Source: Streptococcus himalayensis (lineage in GTDB: Bacteria; Bacillota; Bacilli; Lactobacillales; Streptococcaceae). Taken from it: a stretch of DNA of 64,000 bases. The notes beneath the pieces were generated by a model that saw only the letters and a program-made list of their open reading frames with translations, had not been told where the DNA came from and ran no database searches. The stretch spans positions 825,501 to 889,500 of the forward strand of contig NZ_CP016953.1 of assembly GCF_001708305.1 (NCBI RefSeq), read 5' to 3'. This document shows, piece by piece, positions 17,596 to 25,688 of this stretch. The translations under genes and the position numbers were made by a program. The first letter of the stretch is position 1. The number at the start of each line of letters is the position of its first letter.

Positions 17596-17631
17596 TACAA
17601 TATACATAACAACTAGTTGAAAGCGTTTTAT
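17596..17631 (+). promoter_or_regulatory. Promoter and cre site of the sucrose hydrolase/PTS operon
   Basis: A TACAAT -10 lies at 17596-17601 with no convincing -35. TGAAAGCGTTTTAT at 17618-17631 matches 13 of 14 positions of the CcpA cre consensus. Lying downstream of the start site, it would act as a repressive roadblock when glucose is present. The weak -35 fits dependence on the divergent AraC activator. Confidence 0.65.
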
Positions 17632-17649
17632 ATATTTAGGAGGTAATAT

Positions 17650-18978
17650 TTGGAAAATCTATATAAAAACCATTTTCACCTTGAACCTCCCAGAGGTTTG
17701 TTAAATGATCCAAATGGATTAACCTATTTTCAAGGAAACTATTATGTATTTCACCAATGGAATCGCTTTGACCTCAATCATAATTATAAGGAATGGGGTT
17801 TATTTACATCAAAGGATTTATTACGATGGAAACATCAAGGTAGTGCCTTGCTTCCAGATTCTGATAAAGACTTGTCAGGAGTTTATTCAGGATCGGCTAT
17901 CGTAAATGAAGATAAAATGCATCTATTTTACACTGGTAATAGTAAAATAGATGGGAGTCGGCGTTCTCTTCAATGTCAAGCTATTAGTGAAGATGGTAAA
18001 ACTTTTCAAAAAAGTAATTCCTTTATCATAACACCAGAAGAGTTTACAGAACACCATCGTGATCCGAAGATATGGTCTGACCAAAATGGTTACCATATGA
18101 TTGTTGGCAGTCAGACTAAAAATGGATATGGTGCGATAGCCTATTATCAATCCATTGATTGTAAAGAGTGGGACTATCAAGGTATCTTCTATACTTCCGA
18201 GGACCTAGAACAAATGGCGGAATGTCCAGATTATTTTGAGCTTGATGGAGAGTCTCTGCTTCTGGTCTGTCCGCAACAACGCGATTTGGAAAGTGATACA
18301 GATATTTCAAGTTATTCAGCCTATTATATGGGAGATATTAGAGATAATGAATTTTATCCTACAAGTGAGATTCAACCAATGGATGATGGATTTGATTTCT
18401 ATGCTCCTCAAACGTTTTTAGATCCCAAAGGGAGACGGCTGATGTGGGCCTGGATGAGCCGTATGAACTCTAAAGAAGAAGCGGCTTGCCCTACAAAAGA
18501 CTTTGGTTATCTCCATTGTTTGACAATGCCTAGAGAATTAAGGGTGATAGATGGCAAACTTTACCAACTGCCCCTCCAAGAAATTCTTCAAAGTAGAAAG
18601 AAGATAGAATCGCTTGAAACGGTTCTTTATGAATCAGAGGAGTTAGCTACTCAGTCTGTCATTGATATGACATGGAGTAAGAGCCTATCAAGCATTGAAC
18701 TTGCCTTGTTCGACCAAAATGTGACTCTTGAATACAAACATCAGAAATTGATTCTTTCAAGAAAATCATGGTCAGACAAGCAGGTGCATACAAAAACAAT
18801 TCCGCTCAAGGAACTGACAGCACTTCAAATTTTTATTGACAGCTCTGCTATGGAACTGTTCATAAACAAGGGTGAGAGAGTTATGTCCTTGCGTTATTTC
18901 TTACAGCAAGAAAAACGCTCATGTGACATTCGTGCCTCGCATCAAATGAATCTTTCCTATTCAAAATTAGAAAGTTGA
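17650..18978 (+). CDS. GH32 sucrose-6-phosphate hydrolase
   Basis: A 442-residue cytoplasmic beta-fructosidase. The nucleophile motif NDPNG is at residues 19-23 (D20), the RDP motif lies in EHHRDPKIW, and ECPD puts the acid/base at E191. A C-terminal beta-sandwich follows from about residue 320. It starts with TTG at 17650 after a strong AGGAGG (17638-17643). Coupled by 7 bp to a sucrose-type PTS EIIBC, it most likely cleaves sucrose-6-phosphate into glucose-6-phosphate and fructose (ScrB/SacA type). It has no signal peptide, arguing against an extracellular levanase. Confidence 0.9.
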   Translation: MENLYKNHFHLEPPRGLLNDPNGLTYFQGNYYVFHQWNRFDLNHNYKEWGLFTSKDLLRWKHQGSALLPDSDKDLSGVYSGSAIVNEDKMHLFYTGNSKIDGSRRSLQCQAISEDGKTFQKSNSFIITPEEFTEHHRDPKIWSDQNGYHMIVGSQTKNGYGAIAYYQSIDCKEWDYQGIFYTSEDLEQMAECPDYFELDGESLLLVCPQQRDLESDTDISSYSAYYMGDIRDNEFYPTSEIQPMDDGFDFYAPQTFLDPKGRRLMWAWMSRMNSKEEAACPTKDFGYLHCLTMPRELRVIDGKLYQLPLQEILQSRKKIESLETVLYESEELATQSVIDMTWSKSLSSIELALFDQNVTLEYKHQKLILSRKSWSDKQVHTKTIPLKELTALQIFIDSSAMELFINKGERVMSLRYFLQQEKRSCDIRASHQMNLSYSKLES

Positions 18979-18985
18979 GAAGAAA

Positions 18986-20374
18986 ATGGATAATAAAACT
19001 ACAGCAAAAGAAATATTAAAATATGTCGGTGGTGCAGAAAATGTAAAGTCTGCTCAACATTGTGCAACTCGGTTACGCATCATTACTAAAAACCAAGATT
19101 TAGTAGATGTAAAAGCTATTGAAAATCTGGATAAGGTAAAAGGTAGTTTTTATAATTCAGGGCAATATCAAATTATCCTTGGGACAGGACTTGTTGATAA
19201 AGTTTATGAAGAATTTATGCCTCTAATTGGACAAGCAATGACTGCTAAAGTTGACGATGAGTTAGCTGAACCAGAAAAACTGACCTTTAGACGAGCAATT
19301 CGTATATTTGGTGATGTCTTTGTGCCAATTATTCCTGTTCTGGTTGCCACAGGTTTATTTATGGGATTACGTGGGCTCTTGACACAGGAAGCAGTTCTTG
19401 GTGTTTTTGGATTGACACCAGCTGATGTACCAGTTCAATTAATTCAATTTACTCAAATATTGACAGATACAGCTTTTGCATTTTTACCTGCACTTGTAGC
19501 TTGGTCTACATTCAATATCTTTGGTGGAACACCTATCCTTGGGATGGTATTGGGCTTGATGTTGGTTAACTCTATCTTGCCGAATGCTTATGCGGTCGGG
19601 TCAGGAGAAGCTGAGCCAATGATCTTCTTTGGATTTATTAAGGTTGTCGGTTACCAAGCATCTGTATTGCCTGCCTTTATGACTGCAGTTGTTACAACTA
19701 AGATTGAAAAATGGCTAAAAAAGACTATTCCAGATTCTCTTGATTTAATCTTACGTCCATTCTTGACACTCTTAAGTGGTTTGGCCTTAGGTTTGTTTAT
19801 CATCGGCCCTGTTTTCCATGAGATTGAAGTTTACGTTCTTGCAGCTGTAGAATTCTTGTTAACTTTACCATTTGGTCTTGGAGGCTTGATTTATGGTTCC
19901 TTTGGACAACTACTTGGTATTTTAGGAATCCATCATATTCTGAGTCTTCTCGAAATCAATATGCTTGCGAAAGACGGATGGAACTTACTAAATCCTGTTG
20001 GGACATGTGGTAACGTTGCTCAAGCAGGAGCTGTTCTAGCAATTGCAATTAAGACAGTTTCAAACAAAATGAAACAGGTAGCCTATCCATCTGCCTTATC
20101 GGCAGCTCTTGGGATTACTGAACCTGCAGTCTTTGGTGTTACATTACGTCTTGGAAAACCATTTATTATGTCAATGATTGGTGGTGGTATCGGAGGATTC
20201 TTCGCATCAATCTTCCAACTTAAAGCAACAGGATTGGGATTGACAGGTATTCCTGGAACACTTCTGTACTTGAATGAACAATTACCACTTTATATCCTAA
20301 CAAACTTGATTGCATTTGCATCTGCATTTGCTCTAACTTGGATGTTTGGTTATAAAAAAGATGAAGTTTTGTAG
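18986..20374 (+). CDS. PTS sucrose-type EIIBC permease
   Basis: A 462-residue membrane permease. The EIIB domain (1-80) has its phosphorylated Cys at 26 in SAQHCATRLRI. The EIIC domain (about 105-455) has about ten hydrophobic segments and the ALGITEPAVFGV motif. There is no C-terminal EIIA, unlike the roughly 660-residue ScrA of S. mutans, so it must borrow EIIA from another glucose-family transporter, as with SacP. It imports and phosphorylates a disaccharide, most likely sucrose given the upstream GH32 enzyme. The same promoter and cre site serve both genes. Confidence 0.9.
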   Translation: MDNKTTAKEILKYVGGAENVKSAQHCATRLRIITKNQDLVDVKAIENLDKVKGSFYNSGQYQIILGTGLVDKVYEEFMPLIGQAMTAKVDDELAEPEKLTFRRAIRIFGDVFVPIIPVLVATGLFMGLRGLLTQEAVLGVFGLTPADVPVQLIQFTQILTDTAFAFLPALVAWSTFNIFGGTPILGMVLGLMLVNSILPNAYAVGSGEAEPMIFFGFIKVVGYQASVLPAFMTAVVTTKIEKWLKKTIPDSLDLILRPFLTLLSGLALGLFIIGPVFHEIEVYVLAAVEFLLTLPFGLGGLIYGSFGQLLGILGIHHILSLLEINMLAKDGWNLLNPVGTCGNVAQAGAVLAIAIKTVSNKMKQVAYPSALSAALGITEPAVFGVTLRLGKPFIMSMIGGGIGGFFASIFQLKATGLGLTGIPGTLLYLNEQLPLYILTNLIAFASAFALTWMFGYKKDEVL

Positions 20375-20428
20375 AATATCAAGTAGCAATTAAAGATACT
20401 ATCAAACTGCTATAAATTTAATTTGAGT

Positions 20429-20465
20429 GCACTTCTCGATTTACTAAGTTCGAGAAGTGCTTTGC
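20429..20465 (+). terminator. Terminator of the sucrose operon
   Basis: GCACTTCTCGA (20429-20439) pairs with TCGAGAAGTGC (20450-20460), followed by a short T-run. Confidence 0.75.
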
Positions 20466-20476
20466 ATTCAGAAATG

Positions 20477-20497
20477 AATTGTCCAATTAGGACAATT
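20477..20497. promoter_or_regulatory. Operator-like palindrome before the XRE pseudogene
   Basis: AATTGTCC (20477-20484), AATTA, GGACAATT (20490-20497) is a perfect inverted repeat of the size bound by small Cro/CI-type regulators. It lies 51 bp before the XRE reading frame, with TATACT at 20523-20528 as a possible -10. Confidence 0.5.
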
Positions 20498-20548
20498 TTT
20501 CAATATTTCCCGAGTCAACCTCTATACTTTTCCTTGGGAGAAAGATTG

Positions 20549-20806
20549 ATGTACCGACGTCTAAGGGATTTGAGAGAAGACAATGATTTCACTCAAAAAT
20601 ACGTTGCCGAAAAACTTTCGTTTACTCACTCTGCTTATGCAAAAATTGAGAGAGGAGAACGTATCTTAACGGCATAAGTAATAATAAAACTTTCAAATCT
20701 ATATAATGTCAGTACAGATTATTTGTTAGGGCAAACTGACTTTCCCCATCGAATTAAGAATAATTTAAAATATTCCCTCCTGATTTGTTCATTGACAATT
20801 GAATAA
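20549..20806 (+). pseudogene. XRE-family regulator with an in-frame stop
   Basis: Translation from the ATG at 20549 (AGAAAG upstream) gives a helix-turn-helix of Cro/CI type: MYRRLRDLREDNDFTQKYVA, then HSAYAKIERGERILTA. A TAA at 20675-20677 ends it after 42 residues. The same frame continues with VIIKLSNLYNVSTDYLLGQT, exactly the expected C-terminal half, to a stop at 20804. A CAA-to-TAA change (Gln to stop) explains this. Stop readthrough or a short functional form cannot be excluded. Confidence 0.8.
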
Positions 20807-20942
20807 TTCTAGGTGGGACTTTTTCTACCATTTGTCAAGCATCCCAAGGTTTTAAAGCGAAAATATTTTGAGGACAATCGCTAAATGTCGGTTATTGCCC
20901 TCTTTTTCTGTGCTAAGGAGCGATAAAAGTGTACACAAAAGG

Positions 20943-20977
20943 AACACCTTATCTAGCCTTTTTAAAAATAAGGTGTT
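20943..20977. other. Hairpin beside the IS110 fragment
   Basis: AACACCTTAT (20943-20952) pairs perfectly with ATAAGGTGTT (20968-20977). It may be a terminator or the non-coding end of the IS110 element. The rest of 20807-20999 shows no gene. Confidence 0.45.
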
Positions 20978-20999
20978 AGAATAGTATGGCATACTCACT

Positions 21000-21569
21000 T
21001 TACTGATTTTGGGTTGAAGTATAATCGTAAAGTTTGTTATGCGTTATGAGGTAATACATTGTCCTTATGAGACGATGTATAGAGGCAATCGTGTGTGGTT
21101 TAGTTGAAGTCATCTGCGATTGTCTTTTTCGTTTCTCATAGAAATCTGCGATATGGCAGGGATTCGTGTGACTAGCTGCAGCGATGTTGTGAATGCATTT
21201 GAAGAGAATCTTTCTGGCATAAGGATTGCCGCGTTTGGTGATGTGTTCCTTGGCTAAGAAGTTCCCAGATTCATAATGTCTCAGATCAATCCCAATAAAG
21301 GCGTTGATTTGATTGGCAGACTGAAAACGGCGAATGTCCCCAAGCTCGCCAATGATAGATGTCGCTGTGGTTTCCGCTATTTCAGGAATAGAGAGAAGGA
21401 TCTCATATTCAGGAAAAGGTTTGGCTAGAGTTACCATTTCGTCCAGAACAGCTTGTCTGCGTTCAGATAATCTTAACAGTTCTTGTGCATAGTAACGGAC
21501 CTCTTCAATGACTGGAGCGGTTTTCTTGACTGCACAGTAGGACTGTTTAACGAGTGATGTCATTTTCAA
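21000..21569 (-). pseudogene. IS110-family transposase, C-terminal fragment
   Basis: A 189-residue fragment of an IS110/IS116/IS902 transposase. The segment IPEIAETTATSIIGELGDI...SANQINAFIGIDLRHYESGN and the KRGNPYARKILFKCIHNIAAAS run are the C-terminal Transposase_20 domain. Full-length proteins are about 400 residues, and the N-terminal DEDD catalytic domain is missing, so the piece is inactive. It borders the lipoprotein cassette array and may have cut off an earlier array unit. Confidence 0.85.
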
Positions 21570-21618
21570 TACTCAACGTCTAGTGTCCCACATACTTTGA
21601 TAACATTCTCTCTAAAAC

Positions 21619-21684
21619 AGGTGTCTTGCCAGTTTTTATTACGACGTCAAGCGTCAAAAACTCCCACGACTTAACAAGACACCT
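21619..21684. other. Nested palindrome next to the IS110 fragment
   Basis: AGGTGTCTTG (21619-21628) pairs with CAAGACACCT (21675-21684). Inside it AGTTTTT (21631-21637) pairs with AAAAACT (21656-21662), giving one long stem. A further AGTAGTGAG/CTCACTACT hairpin follows near 21707-21745. The region has no gene and could be remains of the structured non-coding end of the IS110 element. Confidence 0.45.
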
Positions 21685-21866
21685 CTACTTTAACATAAAG
21701 AAAAAGTAGTGAGTACTCTCTCCCGTCGGAGATTTCCTCACTACTAATCTTAGTATGTTTTTGATGCGTGAAGGAGTAGAATAAGGGTGTCTATTAGATA
21801 AGGTAGGAAAAGGAGGTGTTGACACGAATAAAATTACAAAAACGTTACAAATATTTCAAAAATGTG

Positions 21867-21895
21867 TTGAAAAACAACATAATTTGTATTATAAT
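21867..21895 (+). promoter_or_regulatory. Promoter of lipoprotein A1
   Basis: TTGAAA (21867-21872), 17 bp, TATAAT (21890-21895). Directly upstream is an AT-rich block, TTACAAATATTTCAAAAATG, also found before lipoprotein B1, which suggests common control. Confidence 0.7.
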
Positions 21896-21922
21896 ATAGT
21901 TAAAGAAAGCGAGGAAAAACTT

Positions 21923-22576
21923 ATGAAAAATAAAGTAATGGTATCAATGTTTACATTGGCTTCTGTCTCTATTTTATTGACCGCTTGCGGACAAAAAACA
22001 GAGAAGCAAAGCTCTTCTAGCTCATCAACGGTAGAGCAAAGTACGAAAACAAGTGAGAGCAAAGCAAGTAAGTCAAAAACTTCTACAAAGTCTGAGATGA
22101 AAGATTCAGCTACAAAGGCTAGTTCAGACACAGCAACTCCTGCGGAAAAAATGCCAAGTGCTAGTGCGAGCCAAGAAAAGACAGAAGAAGCATCATCAGC
22201 TCCAACGTCCTCAGAAAGTACAATTGATCTCAATGCACTGGTAAACGGAGATTTTTCAAGTATTGCAGGGACATGGCAAAATGACGTAGGAAGTTCCATT
22301 ATCTTTGACGCCAATGGCGTGACATCTGTAGTGACAAAAAATGTCTATACGGGCGAGACATATTCTAGTGATTCAGTGCCATTGGATAGTCCTAGAGTAG
22401 ATGAACGTGGCTGGTTTGTCGTTGGTTTGGGACAAGGTATGGGGAGTGAACCTCTTATGGTCATCCCTCGAGGTGTAACATTTATGATGGATAATGTGAC
22501 ACGAAATCAAGATGTGATCCAAATTGGAACAGATGCAGCTTATGCTACCTATCATCCTTATTATAAAATCAACTAA
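21923..22576 (+). CDS. DUF6287-like lipoprotein A1
   Basis: A 217-residue lipoprotein: signal peptide MKNKVMVSMFTLASVSILLT, lipobox LTAC with Cys 22, then a Ser/Thr/Lys-rich linker to about residue 105 and a C-terminal beta-rich domain starting NGDFSSIAGTWQND and ending HPYYKIN. The domain looks like DUF6287, found in streptococcal surface lipoproteins of unknown function. Relative to A3, everything after SSIAGTW differs (VFTKNVY... type module), and a piece of the A3-type end lies just downstream. GAGG precedes the start. Exposure on the cell surface is inferred from the lipid anchor. Confidence 0.8.
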   Translation: MKNKVMVSMFTLASVSILLTACGQKTEKQSSSSSSTVEQSTKTSESKASKSKTSTKSEMKDSATKASSDTATPAEKMPSASASQEKTEEASSAPTSSESTIDLNALVNGDFSSIAGTWQNDVGSSIIFDANGVTSVVTKNVYTGETYSSDSVPLDSPRVDERGWFVVGLGQGMGSEPLMVIPRGVTFMMDNVTRNQDVIQIGTDAAYATYHPYYKIN

Positions 22577-22616
22577 ATAATCAATATGTTTAGACAAGCT
22601 TTATGTTTGTTTCAAA

Positions 22617-22844
22617 GTGAAGCAAGAGAGCATGCAAGGACATGCCGTGACAGAAGGTGTCTATATAGGATCTTACGGACTTCTATTTGAAGATGATTCA
22701 GAGAATGCTTCAGCAGCCTGGGCTGTGAATGTGGTACCAGCAGGCGTAGCGAGCTCTTACTTTAAGATTGTACGAGATCAAGATGCCATTTATATGGGAC
22801 AAGGTGTGGACATGGAGAACCACCCTTACTATCGAGCAAATTAA
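22617..22844 (+). pseudogene. Stranded C-terminus of an A-type lipoprotein
   Basis: Bases from about 22615 encode GVYIGSYGLLFEDD, WAVNVVPAGVASSYF and IYMGQGVDMENHPYY in one frame, about 75 residues closely matching the C-terminal end of A3. No ribosome site or suitable start is present and it follows the stop of A1. This is the leftover of an older A1 end replaced by another module. Confidence 0.8.
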
Positions 22845-22849
22845 AAAGC

Positions 22850-22895
22850 AATCAGCATGAAGGAACAGGATTCATGCTGATTTTTTAATTTGATA
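22850..22895 (+). terminator. Terminator after the A1 segment
   Basis: ATCAGCATGAA pairs with TTCATGCTGAT around GGAACAGGA, followed by TTTTTT. It would end A1 transcription after the stranded fragment. Confidence 0.8.
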
Positions 22896-23011
22896 GTGCT
22901 TGTAGCGTGTTATGGGATTAGGAAAGGAAATTTCTATCAATGCATTCTATGAATAGGGAATTACTTTTGTTAAAAATATTTCAAAAAAATTACAAATATT
23001 TCAAAAATGTG

Positions 23012-23040
23012 TTGACAAATAACAGTATTAATATTATAAT
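23012..23040 (+). promoter_or_regulatory. Promoter of lipoprotein B1
   Basis: TTGACA (23012-23017), 17 bp, TATAAT (23035-23040): a consensus-like promoter. The preceding block TTACAAATATTTCAAAAATG is shared with A1. Confidence 0.75.
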
Positions 23041-23067
23041 AACAGCAAAGAAAGTGAGGTAAAACAC

Positions 23068-23583
23068 ATGACAAAGAAAACAATCCTATCCGCAGTGACA
23101 TTAGCTTCTGTGGCCCTATTATTGACGGCTTGCGGACAAAAAGCGACAGAATCAAATTCTTCGAGTTCATCAAGGATTGAGCAGAGTATGGCGAAAAGTA
23201 AGGATAAAAAATCAAGTCAATCTAGCTCATCTGAAATGATGAAAAATAAAAAAGAAAATGCCCAAGATACAGATATGAAAGCAAGCGCATCTTCTTCGGA
23301 ACAAGAGGGAGCGTCAGCTGAAGAAACAGCGGCTCAATCTTCAAAGCAAACCCAAGAAACAGGAAAAGGGGGCTATGAAGCAAAGGATGGTGGCACATTG
23401 CCTTTATTTGAAGAGACTCCTGTCTATACTGCTATGGATAAGGGGAAAGGTGCAGGCTTTACGCTTCCAGCTGGTGAGGTGAACTGGGATCAGTATGTGC
23501 AAGGAAATGGAGATTACTGGTATAGCTATGTAGGAAATGACGGTGTTCGGTATTACATCGCTTATTCAGATGTAGAGCACTGA
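23068..23583 (+). CDS. SH3-like lipoprotein B1
   Basis: A 171-residue lipoprotein: MTKKTILSAVTLASVALLLT signal, lipobox LTAC with Cys 22, then a Ser/Lys/Gln-rich linker to about residue 105 and a small C-terminal domain from GTLPLFEETPVYTAMDKGKG to GVRYYIAYSDVEH. The pattern is that of bacterial SH3 domains, which often bind the cell wall. GTGAGG precedes the ATG. It has its own promoter and lies between A1 and a ComR-like regulator. The function is unknown; the unit 2 copy is broken. Confidence 0.8.
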   Translation: MTKKTILSAVTLASVALLLTACGQKATESNSSSSSRIEQSMAKSKDKKSSQSSSSEMMKNKKENAQDTDMKASASSSEQEGASAEETAAQSSKQTQETGKGGYEAKDGGTLPLFEETPVYTAMDKGKGAGFTLPAGEVNWDQYVQGNGDYWYSYVGNDGVRYYIAYSDVEH

Positions 23584-23593
23584 TAGTCACAGT

Positions 23594-23635
23594 AGAGAAA
23601 ACAGTGGGAAGGAATGACTTTCTTGCTGTTTTTCA
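23594..23635 (+). terminator. Terminator after B1
   Basis: AAAACAG...CTTTCTTGCTGTTTTT: outer AAACAG/CTGTTT pairs with an interrupted inner stem and a T-run. An identical copy follows B2. Confidence 0.5.
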
Positions 23636-23686
23636 ATACTATGGGGAATATGTGGTATAATATCAGTAAAAAGGATAAGGTTTTCT

Positions 23687-24607
23687 ATGGATAAAGAGGT
23701 ATTTGCAAAACGAATCAAAAACTTACGAGTAGAAAAAGGACTGACTAAGGAAGAACTGTGCCAAGATGAAGAGCACTTATCCGTCCGTCAGTTGACAAGG
23801 CTCGAGACAGGCAAATCACAGCCTACTTTAGCCACCTTAGAATACTTGTCTGAAGCCTTTGGTGTGAGTGTTGCTTATCTTTTGGGGAAAGAGGAGGTTT
23901 CGTTGCCTCAAGAGTATCAAAACCTAAAATATCAATTCATTCGAACGAGTAGTTATAGCAATCCTGAAGTTTGGACAGAAATGGAAGAACTACTGGATAA
24001 GTTATTGGAATTTTATGAAGATTTGCCAGCAGAGGAACAGTTAGCAGTGGATATTTTGCAATCTCAGCTTTATACTTTCACTTCTCAAGGTGAAAAATTT
24101 GGCTTATCCTTATTGGAAGAATACTTACCACATTTGTTGGAGAAAAGAGAATATACTTTAAATGATTTATTGCTAATACAATTGTATGGTTTGCATATTG
24201 AAGCCGAGGATTCCATAAAAGAAACATTTGACATTGAATTATTAAGAAGTATTACCAAAAAGTTGTTGGAAGCTTATGAAACAACATCTGAAGATTATTT
24301 GTTTTTGTTGAGAGATTTGCTCATTATTCCTCTCTATGTTGAAAGTTTACGCAAGGAATTTCGGTATTCATCACAGGCCTTGACAATGCTTAGAGAAATC
24401 ATGGAGGAAACACAGGACTTTCAAAAGAAACCGATTCTCTTAATGCTGGAGTGGAAGTATGCTTTATTTGCCCAGAAAGATCGGGATGCAGCTGTAGGAC
24501 TATACCGAGATGCCAAGACTCTGGCTCAACTATTTGGCAATCCTTTTTTAGTCGGAAAATTAGAAGAAGAGTGGGAACAGGATACTGGTATCCGTTCACA
24601 AGACTGA
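23687..24607 (+). CDS. ComR-like (Rgg superfamily) regulator, copy 1
   Basis: A 306-residue cytoplasmic regulator. Residues 1-66 are an XRE helix-turn-helix (KNLRVEKGLTKEELC, LSVRQLTRLETGKSQPTL). Residues about 70-300 are helical TPR-like repeats. LPQEYQNLKYQFIRT, YTLNDLLLIQLY and DFQKKPILLMLEWKYALF closely recall ComR, the XIP-peptide receptor that turns on competence in mutans, suis and salivarius streptococci. That identification is from memory, so a different peptide-sensing Rgg-type role is possible. Promoter: extended TGTGGTATAAT at 23651-23661. No comS-like peptide gene with a C-terminal WW motif is seen nearby. It differs from copy 2 mostly at residues 88-217. Confidence 0.75.
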   Translation: MDKEVFAKRIKNLRVEKGLTKEELCQDEEHLSVRQLTRLETGKSQPTLATLEYLSEAFGVSVAYLLGKEEVSLPQEYQNLKYQFIRTSSYSNPEVWTEMEELLDKLLEFYEDLPAEEQLAVDILQSQLYTFTSQGEKFGLSLLEEYLPHLLEKREYTLNDLLLIQLYGLHIEAEDSIKETFDIELLRSITKKLLEAYETTSEDYLFLLRDLLIIPLYVESLRKEFRYSSQALTMLREIMEETQDFQKKPILLMLEWKYALFAQKDRDAAVGLYRDAKTLAQLFGNPFLVGKLEEEWEQDTGIRSQD

Positions 24608-24633
24608 ACAGGACATCCGTGTCCTGTTTTTTT
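24607..24633 (+). terminator. Palindrome/terminator after ComR-like copy 1 (ComR-box-like)
   Basis: AACAGGACA (24607-24615), TCCG, TGTCCTGTT (24620-24628) then seven T in total. It is a good terminator. The arms also resemble the GACA/TGTC palindrome bound by ComR, and TAGAAT at 24648-24653 lies 19 bp beyond, so a second role as a regulatory site is possible. Confidence 0.65.
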
Positions 24634-24671
24634 GATGGGTGAAGGAGTAGAATAAGGGTGTCTATTAGATA

Positions 24672-24875
24672 ATACTCAATAAAAATCAAAATTAGTATTT
24701 TTACTCCTCTCTTATACGGTTCAGATATAAATCACCTATTTTTTTATTACTGTCCATTCCATTTGCTGAAAGAGTATCCTGATTAACTCATTTAGCCTTC
24801 TACATTTTAAGGTTAAAATAAATATGTTTAGATAAAATGACTATTTTTGAAATTAAATGAGTATAAGGTTTTAAA
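24672..24875. other. 200-bp insert in the unit 2 leader
   Basis: Compared with units 1 and 3, about 200 bp are inserted between GTCTATTAGATA and the GGGAGGTGTTGA block. The insert begins ATACTCAATAAAAATCAAA, a motif common at edges of small streptococcal repeats, and includes a 24-base block (24841-24864) found again with one mismatch at 36899-36922. No gene is seen in it. Confidence 0.55.
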
Positions 24876-24937
24876 AGAAAAGGGAGGTGTTGATACGAAG
24901 AAAGTTACAAAAACATTACAAATGTTTCGAAAATGTG

Positions 24938-24966
24938 TTGAAAAACAACATAATTTGTATTATAAT
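24938..24966 (+). promoter_or_regulatory. Promoter of lipoprotein A2
   Basis: TTGAAA (24938-24943), 17 bp, TATAAT (24961-24966), identical in hexamers and spacing to A1. Confidence 0.7.
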
Positions 24967-24993
24967 ATAGTTAAAGAAAGCGAGGAAAAACTT

Positions 24994-25647
24994 ATGAAAA
25001 ATAAAGTAATGGTATCAATGTTTACATTGGCTTCTATCTCTATTTTATTGACCGCTTGCGGACAAAAAACAGAGAAGCAAAGCTCTTCTAGCTCATCAAC
25101 GGTAGAGCAAAGTACGAAAACAAGTGAGAGCAAAGCAAGTAAGTCAAAAACTGCTACAAAGTCTGAGATGAAAGATTCAGCTACAAAGGCTAGTTCAGAC
25201 ACAGCAACTCCTGCGGAAAAAATGCCAAGTGCTAGTGCGAGCCAAGAAAAGACAGAAGAAGCATCATCAGCTCCAACGTCCTCAGAAAGTACAATTGATC
25301 TCAATGCACTGGTAAACGGAGATTTTTCAAGTATTGCAGGGACATGGCAAAATGACGTAGGAAGTTCCATTACCTTTGACGCCAATGGCGTGACATCTGT
25401 AGTGACAAAAAATGTCTATACGGGCGAGACATATTCTAGTGATTCAGTGCCATTGGATAGTCCTAGAGTAGATGAACGTGGCTGGTTTGTCGTTGGTTTG
25501 GGACAAGGTATGGGGAGTGAACCTCTTATGGTCATCCCTCGAGGTGTAACATTTATGATGGATAATGTGACACGAAATCAAGATGTGATCCAAATTGGAA
25601 CGGATGCAGCTTATGCTACCTATCATCCTTATTATAAAATCAACTAA
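24994..25647 (+). CDS. DUF6287-like lipoprotein A2
   Basis: A 217-residue lipoprotein differing from A1 at only a few residues (for example ASISI for ASVSI in the signal, a Ser-to-Ala change in the linker and ITFDAN for IIFDAN). It has the same lipobox Cys 22, Ser/Thr-rich linker and replaced C-terminal module ending YYKIN. The frame is open further upstream, but the ATG at 24994 follows GAGG and matches A1. It is followed by a second stranded A3-like C-terminus. Near-identity to A1 points to recent duplication. Confidence 0.8.
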   Translation: MKNKVMVSMFTLASISILLTACGQKTEKQSSSSSSTVEQSTKTSESKASKSKTATKSEMKDSATKASSDTATPAEKMPSASASQEKTEEASSAPTSSESTIDLNALVNGDFSSIAGTWQNDVGSSITFDANGVTSVVTKNVYTGETYSSDSVPLDSPRVDERGWFVVGLGQGMGSEPLMVIPRGVTFMMDNVTRNQDVIQIGTDAAYATYHPYYKIN

Positions 25648-25688
25648 ATAATCAATATGTTTAGACAAGACTTTATGTTTGTTTCAAA

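Noticed and set aside
24847..24993. Upstream extension of the A2 reading frame (about 49 extra codons)
   Set aside because: It covers the promoter, and A1 and A3 show the signal peptide starting at the later ATG with its own ribosome site.
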